Source: JADJRG01 sp964474905 (lineage in GTDB: Bacteria; Myxococcota_A; Polyangia; Nannocystales; Nannocystaceae). From it: a stretch of DNA of 64,000 nucleotides. The position numbers were made by a program, and so were the translations under genes. Below the pieces are notes generated by a model. That model did not search any database and was not told the origin of the DNA. It worked only from the letters and a program-made list of their open reading frames with translations. Positions within the stretch are counted from its first letter, which is position 1. Each line of letters opens with the position of its first letter. Location: assembly GCA_964474905.1 (NCBI GenBank), contig CAYYUP010000007.1, positions 92,487-156,486 on the forward strand, in the 5' to 3' direction. Of this stretch, positions 41,770-49,427 are shown one piece after another.

Positions 41770-42957
41770 ATGAACATCGTTCCTCGTCTACGATTGGGCG
41801 ACTTCTCTCCTGCACTCGCACTCCTTCTATCGGCTTGTCTCGGGTGTTCGGGCTCTGATGAAGAATCAGCCAGTGGGAGTGCCACGAGCACAGGTACAGG
41901 TACAAGCGAAACGAGCACCAGCACGGGGCAGACGAGTACGGGAGAGACGAGCACGGGGCAGACGAGTACGGGAGAGACGAGTACGGGAGAGACGAGTTCA
42001 GGCACAGATACAGACGCAAATAGCGGCATCTATGATGACTATATAAAGGCGAAAGCGGAGGCGATCTGTGAATATTCTGTCGGTTGCGGCATTGCATTCT
42101 CGCTTGAGACTTGCGTTCATGGATGGGTTCTCATCGAGCAGAGTCTGAGGACAGGTCTTTCTGAGTCGATCGATCACGGATCGGTTATCTTTGATCCCGA
42201 GCAAGCCGAAGAATGCCTCGACTTCATTCGCAATGGAGCCTGTACGCACGCTTTCTTCGCGAACTACGACGATGATCTCACCTGCACAAGTGTCTTCAGC
42301 GGGGACCGCGAGAATGGCGCGCCGTGTACGGTGCAGCAACACTGCAGCAGCGGGGTATGTGAATGGGAAATGTGTGAGTCTCAATGTTGCGAGGGTGTGT
42401 GTGTGCCAAGTGCAGCTATCGGTGAGAGCTGTGCGTCCACCGCCTGCGCTTCTGGTGCAACATGTTACGACAATGGAGTAGAGAATCTGTGCATTGAAAT
42501 TGCATCTCTAGGGGAAGGTGCACTATGCTCTTGGTATGATGAATGTTCTGGCGAACTTGTATGTGTGGGGGAAGCCTGCACCGTGCCTCCTAGTAAAGGC
42601 GAACCCTGTTTAGATAGTGTACTCTGTAGTTTTACATCTTCCTGTGACCCGGAGACCAATATTTGCGTGGCCAATAAAGGCGTCGGAGAGTCGTGTGATC
42701 CAGAATTAGGCCTGTACGAGAGTCTTTGCGCTGGGGATCTCCATTGCGATTACGATACACTGGTTTGTACAGCTCCAGCTCCTGCCGGATCACTATGTAA
42801 ATATTTTTGGGGTTGCGACGAGAGTAGCTATTGTGACAACGGTTTGTGTGCGCTCTTAGTGGAACTCGGGGAGCCCTGTGAGAACGAAAGCTGTGCTTCG
42901 GGTTATTGTGATGAGGCCACATGGACGTGTGTCGAGGTCGGTACATGTCTAATCTGA
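41770..42957 (+). CDS. AT-rich Cys-rich lipoprotein, cargo of the element
   Basis: 395 residues. Lipobox LLSAC (Cys23), then a linker made of ETSTGQTSTG units (DNA repeats near 41935-41999). From about residue 95 there are roughly 35 Cys in a series of modules of the form GxxCxxxxxCxxxxxCxxxxxxC, for example GAPCTVQQHCSSGVCEWEMC, GEPCLDSVLCSFTSSC and GEPCENESCASGYC, resembling Dickkopf-like repeats of myxobacterial surface proteins. Base use differs from all neighbours: many codons end in A or T and local GC is close to half by eye. It lies between 70-bp inverted repeats inside the integrated element, suggesting recent transfer. Confidence 0.85.
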   Translation: MNIVPRLRLGDFSPALALLLSACLGCSGSDEESASGSATSTGTGTSETSTSTGQTSTGETSTGQTSTGETSTGETSSGTDTDANSGIYDDYIKAKAEAICEYSVGCGIAFSLETCVHGWVLIEQSLRTGLSESIDHGSVIFDPEQAEECLDFIRNGACTHAFFANYDDDLTCTSVFSGDRENGAPCTVQQHCSSGVCEWEMCESQCCEGVCVPSAAIGESCASTACASGATCYDNGVENLCIEIASLGEGALCSWYDECSGELVCVGEACTVPPSKGEPCLDSVLCSFTSSCDPETNICVANKGVGESCDPELGLYESLCAGDLHCDYDTLVCTAPAPAGSLCKYFWGCDESSYCDNGLCALLVELGEPCENESCASGYCDEATWTCVEVGTCLI

Positions 42958-42966
42958 TGATTGACA

Positions 42967-43036
42967 CGCACGAAGCCGAGCGCGACGTCTCGGCGCGCAC
43001 TTACCCGAAGATCCACAACTCCCCATAAAGACAGGA
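42967..43036 (-). repeat. 70-bp inverted repeat, right copy
   Basis: Reverse-complement match of 40885-40954 (6 mismatches). It starts just after the lipoprotein stop at 42957 and ends about 60 bases before the N gap. Confidence 0.85.
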
Positions 43037-43095
43037 TCGCGGCGGTGCGCGGGCGCCGTGCAGGAGCCTGGCGATGGCGGCGGGATCGCCCGCAG

Positions 43096-43195
43096 NNNNN
43101 NNNNNNNNNNNNNNNNNNNNNNNNNNNNNNNNNNNNNNNNNNNNNNNNNNNNNNNNNNNNNNNNNNNNNNNNNNNNNNNNNNNNNNNNNNNNNNN
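43096..43195. other. Scaffold gap (100 N) inside the element
   Basis: The flanks do not overlap, so unknown sequence is missing. The base composition changes from the AT-rich lipoprotein side to typical high GC near the gap, and at least the 5' part of one gene must lie within it. Confidence 0.9.
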
Positions 43196-43335
43196 AAGGG
43201 ATCGAGGAGATGCTCGCGCGGACTATCCGCTCCCTGAATTTTGATCTGAGTCGCAACGTGAGTCGGGCGATCTCGGACGGTCACCCCGATCCCGAGCAGC
43301 TCGCCCGTTCGCAGAGCAGATCGGCCGAGCTCTGA
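43196..43335 (+). CDS. C-terminal end of a gene lying in the gap
   Basis: In one frame the bases after the gap read GIEEMLARTIRSLNFDLSR, then a helical charged stretch ending in SRSAEL and a TGA. GC at third codon positions is high, as in genuine genes here, and a terminator hairpin with a T run follows at 43391. The 45 or so visible residues are too few to name a family. The 5' part is lost in the N run. It could equally be chance coding, since only one side is visible. Confidence 0.4.
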
Positions 43336-43390
43336 GCACATGAGTCCGACCGCGACCGCCGCTTTCTGAGTCTGAGTACCGGGAGAGGTT

Positions 43391-43413
43391 GCGCATCGTC
43401 GCGATGCGCTTTT
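43391..43413 (+). terminator. Rho-independent terminator after the gap gene
   Basis: GCGCATCG, loop TCG and CGATGCGC form a perfect 8-bp stem followed by TTTT. It ends rightward transcription 56 bases after the stop at 43335, and is 29 bases from the end of the convergent PHP gene. Confidence 0.7.
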
Positions 43414-43441
43414 CGATCAGCTGCTCACTGGCGGGTCTATC

Positions 43442-45106
43442 TTAGAAGAGAGGGCTCGCATTGTCGCACTCGGCACCCCAATCCCCGTAATAGATGGGGT
43501 TTGAGACGACGTCCGTATCGTTGATCGGCCCAAGCACGTCGCGGACCAGGACGACTCGGAGAAAGCTGCGGTCCAGGGGATCGTAGGGCAACGTAAACTC
43601 GATCGCGAAGGGATCGTCGGGATCGATCTCGTAGCTCGGATCTTCGGGAAAACCTTCGTCGTAGTCGACCTCGACGAACCACCCCGGATCAGAATCGTCG
43701 GTCTGGTCCCAGACCTCGAAGTTGTAATGAGTCGTCCCGAAGGCGGAACTCGGGTTCGCGATGCGCACGCGGACACGAAATTCGGCGCCCTCGAGGTCCC
43801 CCGGAAGAATGCAATCGCCGGCGCGGGCATCGTGAAATCGACCGTCGCCGTCGGTGTCAGCACCGAGATAGACGCGAGCCGCGTCGACGTCCTCGACGAT
43901 CATCACATGACCTCGTCGGAGCGCGTCGATGACGATCGCAGTCCGACGATCGATGGTCCCCGAGGGATCCGAGAGCGCCTCGATGACGTCGGAATCGGCG
44001 AGTGCTGTGTCGACGCGGAGCAGGTTTACCGCGGTCCCGAAGATCGGCGCCTCGAGGCCCGGAATGTCCCCACCACCGTGGTGATGATCGGCACCCGCGG
44101 TCCCCGCCAGTCGATCACCGACAAAGAGCCGGCGCTGCCAAAAAAGCCGGGCCTCGGCGCTCGAATGAAGGCTTATCGAGCCGCCCTCGATGTCGTCGAG
44201 CGGATTTGGCGGGATCCCGACCTCGACGGCGTCGGCGTCCATCGCATCCTCTGGAAAGACGTGGATCGCGAGCTCCGGGTGGTTGATGATCACGAGCCCG
44301 TCGGCCGCATGCACCGCGTCGATGACCCCGCCGTAGACGCCGTCGTCGTCGACATCCGCATGGTTCCCAGCGGCGAAGACATAGCCGGCATCGATCGCCG
44401 CGTCGTTGTCGCTGACGACCTCATCGGCGAAAAGGAGGGTCATATGACCGCCGTGGCTACTCCACTCGCTGCCCCGCAGCGGCGTCGCGTAGCGGGTGTG
44501 CCCCTCGTTCGCGAGGGGAGCAAAGGCCGGATCAAACCACGCGTCGACGTTGTTGTGATCCGTTATGATCATATCGGAGGCGTCATTGACGAGGGCCTCC
44601 TCGAGAAACGCCGTGATCCCCTCCGAACTAGAGCAGGCGCCGTCGGGCAAGGGGCCCGGATCGAGCGGGCTGTTGGCACAGTCATGGAAACCGGTGGTGT
44701 GCAGATGGCTCTGCATGAAAATCCACACCTCTCGATTGTAATCGCCGATATCCGCCTCCGGCTCGAGCTCGGGCAGCCCCGTGGTCTCGGTGCCCGTCGT
44801 CTCCGTCGTCGCCGTCGTCTCCGTCGTCTCCGTCATCTCCGTTGTTGTCGGGGTGCTCGCCGTCGCCGTCATCCCCATCGTCGTCTCGCCCGCTGTCACG
44901 CCACGAGTGGTGCTCGCGACCGAGATACTCGCGCTGGTCACGGCTGAGGTGGTCGCGCCCGTTGCGGTTGTACCAGCGCCCTCGCTCGTCGAGCCGCCGC
45001 CGCTGCAGCCCGCAGCTGCGCCCGTAACCGTGACAAGCGCGCCCAGAATGACAGCGGCGATTCGCACAGACGGTGCCTGTTCCCTCCAGAGCCTAGTCTC
45101 GGACAT
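43442..45106 (-). CDS. PHP-domain (CehA/McbA-like) metallohydrolase lipoprotein
   Basis: 554 residues from the ATG at 45106. Lipobox AAGC (Cys34), then a Thr/Ser/Glu linker to about residue 118. The catalytic part has PHP-type motifs in order: MQSHLHTTGFHDC, MIITDHNNVDAW, GSEWSSHGGHMTLLF, INHPELAIH and a C-terminal GADHHHGG. These supply the His/Asp ligands of a multinuclear metal site as in CehA/McbA phosphoesterases. The last 130 residues look like a beta domain (YNFEVWDQT, FAIEFTLPYDPLD). It lies in the integrated element, though base composition is typical of the genome. A 20-bp tandem repeat lies upstream. Confidence 0.82.
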   Translation of the reverse strand: MSETRLWREQAPSVRIAAVILGALVTVTGAAAGCSGGGSTSEGAGTTATGATTSAVTSASISVASTTRGVTAGETTMGMTATASTPTTTEMTETTETTATTETTGTETTGLPELEPEADIGDYNREVWIFMQSHLHTTGFHDCANSPLDPGPLPDGACSSSEGITAFLEEALVNDASDMIITDHNNVDAWFDPAFAPLANEGHTRYATPLRGSEWSSHGGHMTLLFADEVVSDNDAAIDAGYVFAAGNHADVDDDGVYGGVIDAVHAADGLVIINHPELAIHVFPEDAMDADAVEVGIPPNPLDDIEGGSISLHSSAEARLFWQRRLFVGDRLAGTAGADHHHGGGDIPGLEAPIFGTAVNLLRVDTALADSDVIEALSDPSGTIDRRTAIVIDALRRGHVMIVEDVDAARVYLGADTDGDGRFHDARAGDCILPGDLEGAEFRVRVRIANPSSAFGTTHYNFEVWDQTDDSDPGWFVEVDYDEGFPEDPSYEIDPDDPFAIEFTLPYDPLDRSFLRVVLVRDVLGPINDTDVVSNPIYYGDWGAECDNASPLF

Positions 45107-45171
45107 CGAGGCATTGTGAGGTGGGAACGTCCGAAAGCGCAACCCAAAGCGAACCTTCACCGACCGCGGCT

Positions 45172-45249
45172 CCACCCCGACGCTCTCCGCCCCACCCCGA
45201 CGCTCTCCGCCCCACACAGACGCTCTCCGCCCACCCCGACGTCTCGCCC
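45172..45249. repeat. 20-bp tandem repeat upstream of the PHP gene
   Basis: Three full copies of CCACCCCGACGCTCTCCGCC (third with two changes) at 45172, 45192 and 45212 and part of a fourth, 66 bases before the PHP gene start on the minus strand, within the region that should carry its promoter. Confidence 0.8.
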
Positions 45250-45382
45250 CTCGCTTCTGGGGCTCACCCGAATCCGGCCGTATCCCCAGGCGACATGCTC
45301 GATCTGGCGATGAATCGCTCCGGGGCGACAATCGATACACTCGTCGGAGCGAGGAGCGCAAACTCTGTGTTCGCGCTGATAC

Positions 45383-46636
45383 TCACGCCCGCCGACCCTT
45401 CCGACGGTTGTGCTCCATCGCCTCCGAGACTTTCTCGACAGCATCGCTTAACACCGAATCTGCGATATGTGCATAACGAGCCGTCGTCTCAGCGCGTCGG
45501 TGACCGAGAATCTTGCCGACGACCGCGAGCGGCACACCTGCCATGATCGCATCACTGGCCATCGAGTGGCGCAGGTCGTGTAGGCGAACATCCTTGAATC
45601 CCGGAATCCTATCGCGTACCCGCAGCGACCAGGTTTTCGACAGAGACGACGAGCACAGCCGCTTGCCGTTACGCGAATAGATGACATAGGCAGGCTTCGG
45701 ATCAAAGCTGCAGTTTTCCCATCGACGCCGACACTCGCGGACGAACTCCAGCACCCGCCTGGACACCGGCACGACCTTCGCCCCCGTCTTTGAGTCGGGA
45801 AGTCGAAAGCAGCGGTGACGGTAGTCGATCATCTCCCAAGTCAGATTGAGCACCTCATCGCGCCGCATGCCGGTCATCGCCAGCAGCCGGATCGCGGCGA
45901 CAGCGTTCCACGCGAGCCGATGTCGAGGCTTCGCGGTGATCGCCTGCTCGAGAAAACGATCGAGGCGCGCGCGCTCTTTGGGGGTCAAAAAACGCTCTCT
46001 CGCCCGGGCCTTGAACGTTTTCACGCCGCGGGTCGGCGGCATGAAGCCTCTGCCCAAAACGCCCCACTCGATCGCCCGAGAGTAGATCGAACTCAGGATC
46101 AGCAGGCACGCATTCGCGATGTAGGGCGTGTTGGACATCGACGCATGGAAGCGAGCGACATCGGCAAACTCGATCTCGTCGAGCTGACAACTTCCAAATG
46201 CGGGTACCAACCGAGCCTTCAAAATATGGCGGTAGTTCTTTTGTGTCTTCGCCTTGAGGTGAATGTCGACATGCTCTCGCAAAAACCGCCCGGCGAACTG
46301 CTCAAGCAGGGGCGCTTCAACCGGCTCGTTCACCGTACGAACAAGCTTCACTGCCCCCACACAATTCGTCGTCGCAGCAGCTTTCGCCACAGGAGCTACA
46401 TAGCCGCTGAGTCGCTCGGTTGCGCGCTGCACCGCTTCGGCAAAGCTGACTTCGCTGGTCGAACCGATCCTGGAGCGTCGATCCTTGCCACGTTCATCTC
46501 GATAGCGAACGTAGTAGGCTTTCTTGCCGCTCGGTAATACGCGAAGCGTGAATCCGGTCAGGATGGAGCATGAGAGTTCGTACTTGGCCTTTCGCGCTTT
46601 GGCGCGCGCGACTCTTCGTTGCGTCAACCGGGGCAT
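45383..46636 (-). CDS. Tyrosine recombinase/integrase of the element
   Basis: 417 residues. The N-terminal 60 residues (LTGFTLRVLPSGKKAYYVRYR) look like the arm-binding domain of P4-type integrases, then a core-binding SAM-like domain (about 110-205) and the catalytic domain with R258 (TGMRRDEV), K283 (DSKTG), H353 and R356 (LHDLRH), H379 (LGHRR) and the nucleophile Tyr388 (ARYAHI). All six catalytic residues are present, so it should be active. The ATG at 46636 is beside the right-arm repeats, which would allow self-regulation by binding. Confidence 0.93.
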   Translation of the reverse strand: MPRLTQRRVARAKARKAKYELSCSILTGFTLRVLPSGKKAYYVRYRDERGKDRRSRIGSTSEVSFAEAVQRATERLSGYVAPVAKAAATTNCVGAVKLVRTVNEPVEAPLLEQFAGRFLREHVDIHLKAKTQKNYRHILKARLVPAFGSCQLDEIEFADVARFHASMSNTPYIANACLLILSSIYSRAIEWGVLGRGFMPPTRGVKTFKARARERFLTPKERARLDRFLEQAITAKPRHRLAWNAVAAIRLLAMTGMRRDEVLNLTWEMIDYRHRCFRLPDSKTGAKVVPVSRRVLEFVRECRRRWENCSFDPKPAYVIYSRNGKRLCSSSLSKTWSLRVRDRIPGFKDVRLHDLRHSMASDAIMAGVPLAVVGKILGHRRAETTARYAHIADSVLSDAVEKVSEAMEHNRRKGRRA

Positions 46637-46637
46637 T

Positions 46638-46674
46638 GGGACAGATCCAGAATCGAACCAAAAATCGAACCAAA
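46638..46674 (+). repeat. Right arm: GGGACAG and two direct repeats of TCGAACCAAA
   Basis: GGGACAG at 46638, TCGAACCAAA at 46653 and 46665 (12-bp period), 70 bases from the right core and directly upstream of the integrase start. Same order and orientation as at the left end (40573-40621). Confidence 0.65.
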
Positions 46675-46744
46675 ACAGGCCCGAAAACCTTAGACAATTT
46701 TCGGCGTAATATCAAGATTTTCGCTAGCTATGGCGAATCTGAGC

Positions 46745-46765
46745 ACATCTTCCTCATCCCCGCTC
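46745..46765 (-). repeat. Right 21-bp direct repeat (attachment-site core)
   Basis: Identical to 40499-40519 and in the same codon phase. It ends the 5' part of the interrupted gene at SGDEEDV. Best read as the attR core. Confidence 0.85.
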
Positions 46766-47679
46766 AGGATGCCGTCATCGCAGGAGGGCGGGGCGCAGAG
46801 CGTTGTACAAGAGTCCGTATTGTCCGCGTTGCCGTCGTCGCAGATCTCGCTGTCGTCGTCCCACACGTAGCCATCGCCGCAGGACGCAGATGCACATGCA
46901 TTGGTGCAGCTATCGGTATTCTCCGCGTTTCCGTCGTCGCAATCCTCGCCCTGGTTCAGCACGCCATCGCCACACTCGATCGGCACACAGGCGTCACAAC
47001 TGTCGTTTGGATCATCGTTGCCGTCGTCGCAGGCCTCGCCGGGACCCTGCTTGCCATCGCCACAGACGTTTTCCTTACACTCCGAAGTACAGGCTTTATC
47101 GTCGCCGTTATCGTCGCCGCTATCGCATTCCTCGCCGCCGTTGACAATGCCGTCGCCACACCCGGTAGGCTGGCACATTGTCGAACACGCAGCGTCATCC
47201 GCATTCGCGTCGCCGTCATCACAGCCCTCGTCCGGGCCCTGCTTGCCATCGCCACAGATGTTGTTGAGACACTCCGATGTACAGGTTTGGTCGTCACCGT
47301 TGCCCTCTCCATCGTCGCATTCCTCGGAGCCGGAGAGCACCCCATCCCCGCACATCGCGACAACCTCCTTGCAGTCCTCAGAGCAGATGCCATCGGAGCC
47401 GTTCATCTCCCCGTTATCGCAATCCTCGCCCTCGCTCACCAGACCATCGCCACAGACCGGCATCTCAACCATTCCCGTGGTCTCGACCGTCGTCATGCCC
47501 GTCGTCGTCGTCGTCGTCTCGCCACCCGTGGTGGTCGTCGTCGTCATCGTCGTCTCACCGGTGGTGCTGCCACCCGTGGCACTGTCATCCCCCGAGCAAC
47601 CCGCGAGAGCGATCGCCGCGATAAAGGAGCAAACGATTGGAGCAAAACGTTCATTATTCACAATTTTATTCACACTCAT
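46745..47679 (-). pseudogene. 5' part of the interrupted secreted protein: lipoprotein with myxobacterial disulfide repeats
   Basis: Starts at the ATG at 47679 (AGAGGA upstream). Lipobox IALAGC gives Cys28, then a Thr/Gly linker, then eight or so repeats of the form CGDGxxxxGEECDDGNxxxxDxC (DUF4215 / myxo_disulf_rpt type). At 46765 it enters the 21-bp repeat as PPSCDDGILSGDEEDV and then runs 18 codons into the element before a stop at 46690. Joined across the repeat to the 39217-40500 part it gives one frame of about 738 codons. As it stands the product would be secreted but lack its three C-terminal domains. Confidence 0.87.
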
Positions 47680-48341
47680 ACCATCCTCTGTCCGCGCCAT
47701 TATTCCCCAGGTGGCCGAACCTGTAGCATTTCCGTTCACGAGGCCACGAAGGCCCCAAATCGAAGATCATAGAAGCACAGCGAGCATGTACGAGTACAGG
47801 GCCGCCCGTCCCTATTCAACACACATGGCCCCTGAACCGGCATTCGGCAGACAAGAGAGACGGCCAGCCGGTGCCTCGCTCCCATACAGATTCGATCCGT
47901 CGCGGCAAAACACCGTCCGGCCAGCATGTTCGCCCGAATACGGCAGAATACCTGTACTCGCGTCGATGATCCGGCGAGCATCAACTATGCAGGCATCTCG
48001 ATAGTGACGTATCGGCAACAACTAACATCGAGCACGCCCTCTCACATCGATGATTCGCATACACTATCCGGCTCCGAAGATTCTTACGAGAACGACAGGA
48101 GATCTCTCATGAGCGGAGATAGAACGTCTACGAGGCCGTTCTGAGTCCCTACGGGCGTCTCGGCCACGAGGCCGACGAATTTTGTCTCGATTCATCATAT
48201 GTGTACAATGCCTCACAATTATGACAGTTCGACAGTTACTCCGCCCGTCCTCCACATCTGAAATGTGCACTCTAACAGCGCTCCTCCCGAGACCAACACC
48301 ATCCCCTCAAAAACAGAAGAGCCGGTTATCCTGCCCTCCGC
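47680..48341. other. 662-bp region without a supported gene
   Basis: Lies between the divergent starts of the disulfide-repeat gene and the acyltransferase-like gene. Apart from one copy of the dispersed repeat (48099-48168) it shows no coding pattern; it is noticeably less GC-rich than the genes. Promoters for both neighbours must be here but I cannot point to boxes. Confidence 0.45.
48099..48168. repeat. Dispersed repeat, copy 2
   Basis: Resembles 38941-39010 (GAGATCTCTCA(T/C)GAGCG(G/A)AGAT and CGTCTAC shared), about three quarters identical by eye. Each copy lies on the 5' side of one of the two beta-domain paralogues. Confidence 0.5.
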
Positions 48342-49088
48342 ATGTCGCAGGATCCTCCATCCCCGAGCGCGGGCCGTAGCGCGCTGCGCTGGGCCACAAG
48401 CCTGACGACCACCGCCCTGGGTCTGAGCGCAGCCTCGCTCGTTCGCTTCGTCGCACCGGTAGGCGCTCTGCAGATCGTGCATCGTACGTGCGAGCTCGCC
48501 CACCGCATCTTTGGCCTCCGTGTCAGCCTCCGCGATGATAACTGCGAGGACTACAGCGATCCGCCCTATGTCTTTATCTGTCTCAACCAGACCAGCCTCA
48601 TCGAGACCTTCCTCCTGCCGTGGCTAGTTCCCCGACCCTACCGGGTCATCGTCAATTTCGAATACGCATTGCTTCCCATTTTCGGCTGGTCAAGCGTCGC
48701 CATGGGCGCTCGCGTCATCATCCGCCAGCGGCCAAAGCAGGCGAAGAGGGCCATCCTCCGGGCGATCCAAGATCTCCGCAGGGGCGATACCTACATCATC
48801 TCGATCGAAGGCCGCCGCAGTCCCGACGGCACCCTCCAGCCCTACAAAAAGGGCGCCGTCGTGATGGCCCTGGAGGCCGAGGCGACGGTCATCCCCGTGA
48901 TTATCCGCGGGGCCCAGGCGCGACTGCCTTACGGCACTTGGCGGGTCCGTCCGGGGCCCGTCGAGGTCCACCTGCTGCGCGCGATCAAAACCCGCGGCCT
49001 GGGCTACCAAGCCCGAGATCAGCTGCTTTCTCAGCTGCAAACTCTCGCAAAGACCTGCCTCTCAGAGACTCCAAAAGCGCCGCCATGA
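48342..49088 (+). CDS. Lysophospholipid-acyltransferase-like protein lacking the HX4D catalytic residues
   Basis: 248 residues with the PlsC fold: an N-terminal hydrophobic helix, the acceptor-site region VIVNFEYALLPIFGW, the ISIEGRRSPDG motif (E156) and VIPVIIRGA. The catalytic motif should be NHxxxxD but reads NQTSLIE (N82, Q83, E88), so both His and Asp are replaced. If the sequence is right the enzyme is inactive or uses other chemistry. The second PlsC gene in the window (31814) keeps its His and Asp. Stand-alone gene; the ATG follows a plausible context. Confidence 0.75.
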   Translation: MSQDPPSPSAGRSALRWATSLTTTALGLSAASLVRFVAPVGALQIVHRTCELAHRIFGLRVSLRDDNCEDYSDPPYVFICLNQTSLIETFLLPWLVPRPYRVIVNFEYALLPIFGWSSVAMGARVIIRQRPKQAKRAILRAIQDLRRGDTYIISIEGRRSPDGTLQPYKKGAVVMALEAEATVIPVIIRGAQARLPYGTWRVRPGPVEVHLLRAIKTRGLGYQARDQLLSQLQTLAKTCLSETPKAPP

Positions 49089-49223
49089 GCCTCCTAGCGG
49101 CCCTAGAAGCGTCGCCATGAGCTACCGGGTCCATGGCTACTCTTTTTCATCCACTCCACGAGAGCATCAACAGCCCGCAGCGTGCCTCCAAGACCCGTCG
49201 GCCGAGCACAAGCAGAGCGCCTG

Positions 49224-49427
49224 CTAGCGAGCATGAAAGCAGGTGCGGCCCGGCTCACACAACTCCGGAGCGACGATTTCACCGTCTGGCCCCCAGCTCT
49301 GACAGGTGGACAGGCAGGTATAGGGGACTTGGTTGCGCAGGAAGGCGGCGAGGATTTCGTCGTCGTCGTCACTCTCACGCGAGGCGCTCTTCCAGCGGAG
49401 ATTGACGCAGAGCTTGAGCTTGGTCAT
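49224..49427 (-). CDS. Small Cys-rich protein coupled to the oxidoreductase operon
   Basis: 67 residues. Its ATG overlaps the stop of the FAD-subunit gene (ATGA), so it is the third gene of that operon. Sequence: a basic/hydrophobic start (MTKLKLCVNLRW), an acidic patch SRESDDDDE, then five more Cys (YTCLSTCQSW, ELCEPGRTCFHAR). No signal peptide. The Cys spacing could bind a metal or an iron-sulfur cluster. I know no family; a role in maturation of the partner enzyme is a guess from position. Confidence 0.6.
   Translation of the reverse strand: MTKLKLCVNLRWKSASRESDDDDEILAAFLRNQVPYTCLSTCQSWGPDGEIVAPELCEPGRTCFHAR

Larger units (their letters stand above)
40520..46765. mobile_element. Integrated element with tyrosine recombinase, about 6.2 kb as assembled
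   Basis: It separates the 5' and 3' parts of one gene and is bounded by a perfect 21-bp repeat at matching codon positions (40499-40519, 46745-46765). The integrase gene starts about 110 bases from the right core, and both ends carry direct repeats like integrase arm sites. Contents from left: repeats and a hairpin (no clear gene), an AT-rich Cys-rich lipoprotein gene, a 100-N gap with the end of a hidden gene, a PHP-type lipoprotein gene and the integrase. No replication, relaxase or transposase gene is visible, though the gap could hide one. The true length is therefore a minimum. Confidence 0.82.

Noticed and set aside
43727..44947. Long open frame (over 400 codons) on the plus strand
   Set aside because: It lies wholly opposite the PHP lipoprotein gene, whose motifs and codon pattern are clear; the plus-strand product is Arg/Asp-rich with no domain. 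High GC makes such shadow frames common here.
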